The notes under the pieces: generated by a model
Told to the model about the DNA's origin: nothing
Databases searched by the model: none
The model's input: only the letters and a program-made list of their open reading frames with translations
Program-made: the position numbers and the translations under genes
Assembly: GCA_002205965.3 (NCBI GenBank)
Contig: NADL03000699.1
Span: forward strand, 434,001-498,000
Length of the DNA stretch: 64,000 nt
Origin: Kappaphycus alvarezii
Taxonomy: Eukaryota; Rhodophyta; Florideophyceae; Gigartinales; Solieriaceae
Direction: 5' to 3'
Part shown: one piece after another, positions 61,441 through 64,000 of the stretch
How the letters are laid out: each line of letters begins with the position of its first letter
Position numbering within the stretch: position 1 is the stretch's first letter

Positions 61441-62225
61441 CTATTCAACCGAACTCTCCCTACTACACAAATTCGTAACATCATCACCCGTACTATCATC
61501 CTCAGATGCATACCGATCCCTCCTGCCCTTATGATGCGAATGCCCATGTGACGAATGATGTTGCAGATGTTTTTGACGACGTCGCGACGCCGTAGAACCT
61601 GTCGTGCCCCCCGAAGATGCCGCCGTCGGTTTGGCAGACCTCCGAAACTCGTCCGCCAAAGCCCGTTTCACAATATCCTGTGCCCCCGTCAAGGACGATT
61701 GAGAATACGACAACCGGCATTGCTCACACCATGCATTCACTTCACCATTGGAGTAACGCTATCCACATGCCACAACCAACCATTCCACCCGCCACGAAAA
61801 CCAACACCGTGTGCAACACACCATAGCATCCACCGGTTATCCATCCATCCGTTGTTCATCACCCCACGTTGGATCACACATACACGGATACAGTCCAGTC
61901 AGTGGTCGCATGATATGTTCAAGCAAGAAGAGGACGAGTGGGGAACGGAATGGATCGAGCTTACAATAGCGGGACGCGCGCGACAAACGATACAAAGGGC
62001 TAGGATGCCGACAGCCTTTTGCAAGTCCTTCATGGCACGGCCCTTGCAGGTACGAGGTGGGGTGCGTTTGGAGAGACGACGACCGCGCACGTGCAGTTGC
62101 TCGTGGCATTGGTGACACGCGGTCTCCTTGCATTCGGTGCAATAGGAGACGGCGGAGGCACGTTCGCAACCTTCGCAGAGGACACGGACCGGTTTGAAGG
62201 AACGGCGTCGGGAGTCTGATTCCAT
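61441..62225 (-). CDS. B-box-type zinc-finger protein, two exons
   Basis: Exon 1 (62225-61965, 87 codons) starts MESDSRRRSFKPVRVLCEGC. It contains a B-box-like finger: CEGC, then YCTEC and CHQCHEQLH, spaced C-x2-C-x8-C-x2-C-x4-C-x2-C-x3-H. The intron 61964-61759 (206 nt, GTAAGC...GGATAG) is phase 0. Exon 2 (61758-61441) supplies RYSNGEVNAWCEQCRLSY and a Ser/His/Arg-rich, acidic-ended tail. The splice joins CIVC in exon 1 with CEQC in exon 2, giving a second C-x2-C/C-x2-C pair. That is good support for the junction, since both open frames end in noise otherwise. B-box proteins act in protein-protein contacts and in plants are transcriptional regulators; the role here is not known. Length about 192 residues. 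Confidence 0.6.
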
Positions 62226-62586
62226 GGTTTTGGGGTGGGTGGTGGTGGGATGGATGGGGATAGAGGTTGAGGGTGGTTTGTGGGGAGGGGTTAGGAGGGG
62301 GGGATCTGAAGCGGATTTGTTATAAAGAGGCGAGTATGAGTGGGGGATGGTGTGGGATCTGTGGCGGTTGGTGGGTGGGTGGCTTGTGTGAGGCAGATAG
62401 GGTGAGGAGAGCAAAGATAGAAAAATGAATGTTGTATGCAGTGGTGGCGGAGTGCCTTTTGGGCGCGATATTTGTTGCTTGGCCAATGGAACGTCGCCAG
62501 GTCGATTCGACCATGTCCTCACAAGTCGTTTCACTCTGCTGATTTTATTATCCACAGCCCTTCATCTCCCAAAATATACTTTCAAG

Positions 62587-62606
62587 AAAAAAAAAAAAAA
62601 AAAAAA
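62587..62606 (+). repeat. Run of 20 A
   Basis: Uninterrupted A run about 360 bp upstream of the B-box gene start. It may be a simple repeat or the scar of a retroposed poly-A tail. No LINE sequence is recognisable directly upstream. Confidence 0.9.
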
Positions 62607-62609
62607 GGT

Positions 62610-64000
62610 CTCCGCCAACCAATTCGCTTGTTTCCATTCCTCAAATCTGCTTTTCCAGAAAAAAAATTAAAAACGTCACATATCTATTATTTAATAAGGT
62701 ATTCTCGGAATCATCTCTACTGTAATTTTACTATAACTGCCAATATAATCTTTATTTACACGTTTCACCTCGTTGATAGATATCATACATAATACAGTAT
62801 TACACTGTTCAATATTATCCCACAATCATCAAATGCAATCAAACCGCCGCCTTGGAGCAAGCAACGATAGCCACAACATTCGTGAGCGCTGCCATTACAT
62901 TCATCGACACACCATCAAGATGATAGAATTATTGGTCGATAAATCTGGGTCAATGCCAAACAAGATACACAACAGGATAACCAAGCAGCCGCAGTGCCTA
63001 CGATTTGATACAGCAAATGTGATTGACAAAGAGACCAAGGCCGCCGCAGCATATCTCACTTGCAAAATCTCGTCTCGAATCTCAATTCAACAAACGCATA
63101 ATATGAAACTATCGATCATAAAAAAATCGTTCCAAATATGCCAACTTTCTGCCTGCCCCTGTGGACAATGGAAACGCTATCGCATTCTCAACCACAGACA
63201 ACTGCGCATCCGTCAACACCCAGCTCTCACCCAACAATGTCCACAATACATACAGATAACCAATATCTTAAACAACGACAACCATAGGCGCGCTACTACC
63301 GCCGTAACGATACAAACGTCCAATTTGCCTCACATTGCCCTGCAAAACGCTCCCTCCAGTTTCTCCATTCAAGTTACCGAGCACTTACAATGCTACCAAT
63401 TCAAAGCGACACCATCTTTTAAACAAACCAAAAATACATGCACACCAAGTCCTATTTAGACGTTAGCATATGACTGTCTTTGCATTGACCAGGGTTTCCA
63501 CAGCGCGACCAGTTTTCCTTGACACAATATGATTTGACTATTGGTTGGCCCGATGTTGCGTGCAACCCTCCCTGTAACCACCACCGCAAGTCCACCTTTG
63601 GATGGTGCGAGACGCGTCATCACGAGTGCAAAGTCACGTCCAATCGCTTTTGTCGTTCATGTCGGCATGCACTGTAGTGAGGCCGCTGCACCTTGCCATT
63701 AGTCGAAACCGCCGTGAATCTCGTCGTGGAGGAGAGAGTAGAAATAGACAATGGTTGATCTGTGTATTGCGCCGCGGTCATCAAAACATGCACTGCTGGA
63801 TGCTTTTGTCAATGAATTATACAAGCGTTTTATTTTGGGATATCAAGGCGCTTGTCAGCGACTAGTCAGACTAGAGTTTGTTAGACTTCAAGGGCATACC
63901 ATCGCGCAAATCTTTCTTGCAATCAATGACGTTCAAAGCAGCTAGTGCGCCTGATATAACCGCGATGATAAACGGCTGGACCATTCCCGCCTATTTCCTA
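62610..64000. other. Right-edge stretch; one long unassigned frame
   Basis: A plus-strand frame of 228 codons (62773-63459) is the longest here. It is His/Asn/Ile-rich with no domain I recognise. The minus strand of the same interval reads as a hydrophobic, Cys-containing stretch with several stops (for example YAAAALVSLSITFAVS, GCLVILLCILFG). Either strand could be partly coding, or neither. From 63470 to the edge only short frames are present. Confidence 0.25.

Noticed and set aside
61219-61551. Pro/Thr-rich plus-strand frame of 110 codons
   Set aside because: It overlaps exon 2 of the B-box gene on the other strand and has no motif.
1-64000. tRNA and rRNA genes
   Set aside because: I looked for T-loop words (GGTTCGAATCC and variants) and for 5S-like internal blocks and found none with a matching cloverleaf. 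A dedicated scan could still find a divergent one.

Overview
This is a nuclear window from a eukaryote, most likely an alga; a red alga is my best guess, not a proof. The evidence is GT-AG introns of about 70-210 nt, few introns per gene, closely packed convergent host genes, a three-repeat Myb protein, a plant/algal-style SLC17 anion transporter and full-length eIF2 gamma. There is no operon structure, CRISPR array, rRNA or recognisable tRNA. All identifications come from reading translations by eye; no database search was run.

Layout. 1-5 kb holds three remnants, all on the minus strand, of the 3' end of a LINE family with a C-terminal restriction-like endonuclease, followed by a small MITE-like repeat. 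5.6-6.3 kb holds a short, unrecognised five-exon gene on the minus strand. 6353-10941 is a tyrosine-recombinase (DIRS-group) retroelement with 323-bp terminal direct repeats that are identical, so it is young. It sits 28 bp upstream of the proposed start codon of the five-exon gene. 11-26.7 kb is AT-rich and nearly empty, with one LINE reverse-transcriptase scrap. 26.8-28.7 kb is a decayed gene of the Cys-rich/DUF7869 transposase-like family. 31.9-37.6 kb holds an old Ty1/copia relic flanked by a diverged direct repeat. 38.3-39.2 kb is a PIF/Harbinger transposase relic, 41.9-43.4 kb a pogo/Tigger-like relic next to a perfect-period 20-bp minisatellite, and 43.7-48.7 kb two divergently oriented LINE copies.

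From about 52 kb the character changes to a compact host gene block: 3R-Myb (+), SLC17-type transporter (-), PfkB sugar kinase (+), eIF2 gamma (-) and a B-box zinc-finger protein (-). Neighbouring 3' ends lie only about 155-175 bp apart. The genes do not form an obvious pathway: they are a cell-cycle-type transcription factor, a membrane transporter, a metabolic kinase, a translation factor and a regulatory zinc-finger protein.

Two points matter for anyone using this sequence. First, the host genes are interrupted by isolated single-base shifts, most of them apparent one-base losses, while sense and motifs are kept on both sides. This looks like uncorrected indel errors in the assembly more than gene death. 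Second, at least six pieces of one endonuclease-bearing LINE family and five other transposable-element classes are packed into the first 49 kb, so most open frames there are element debris.
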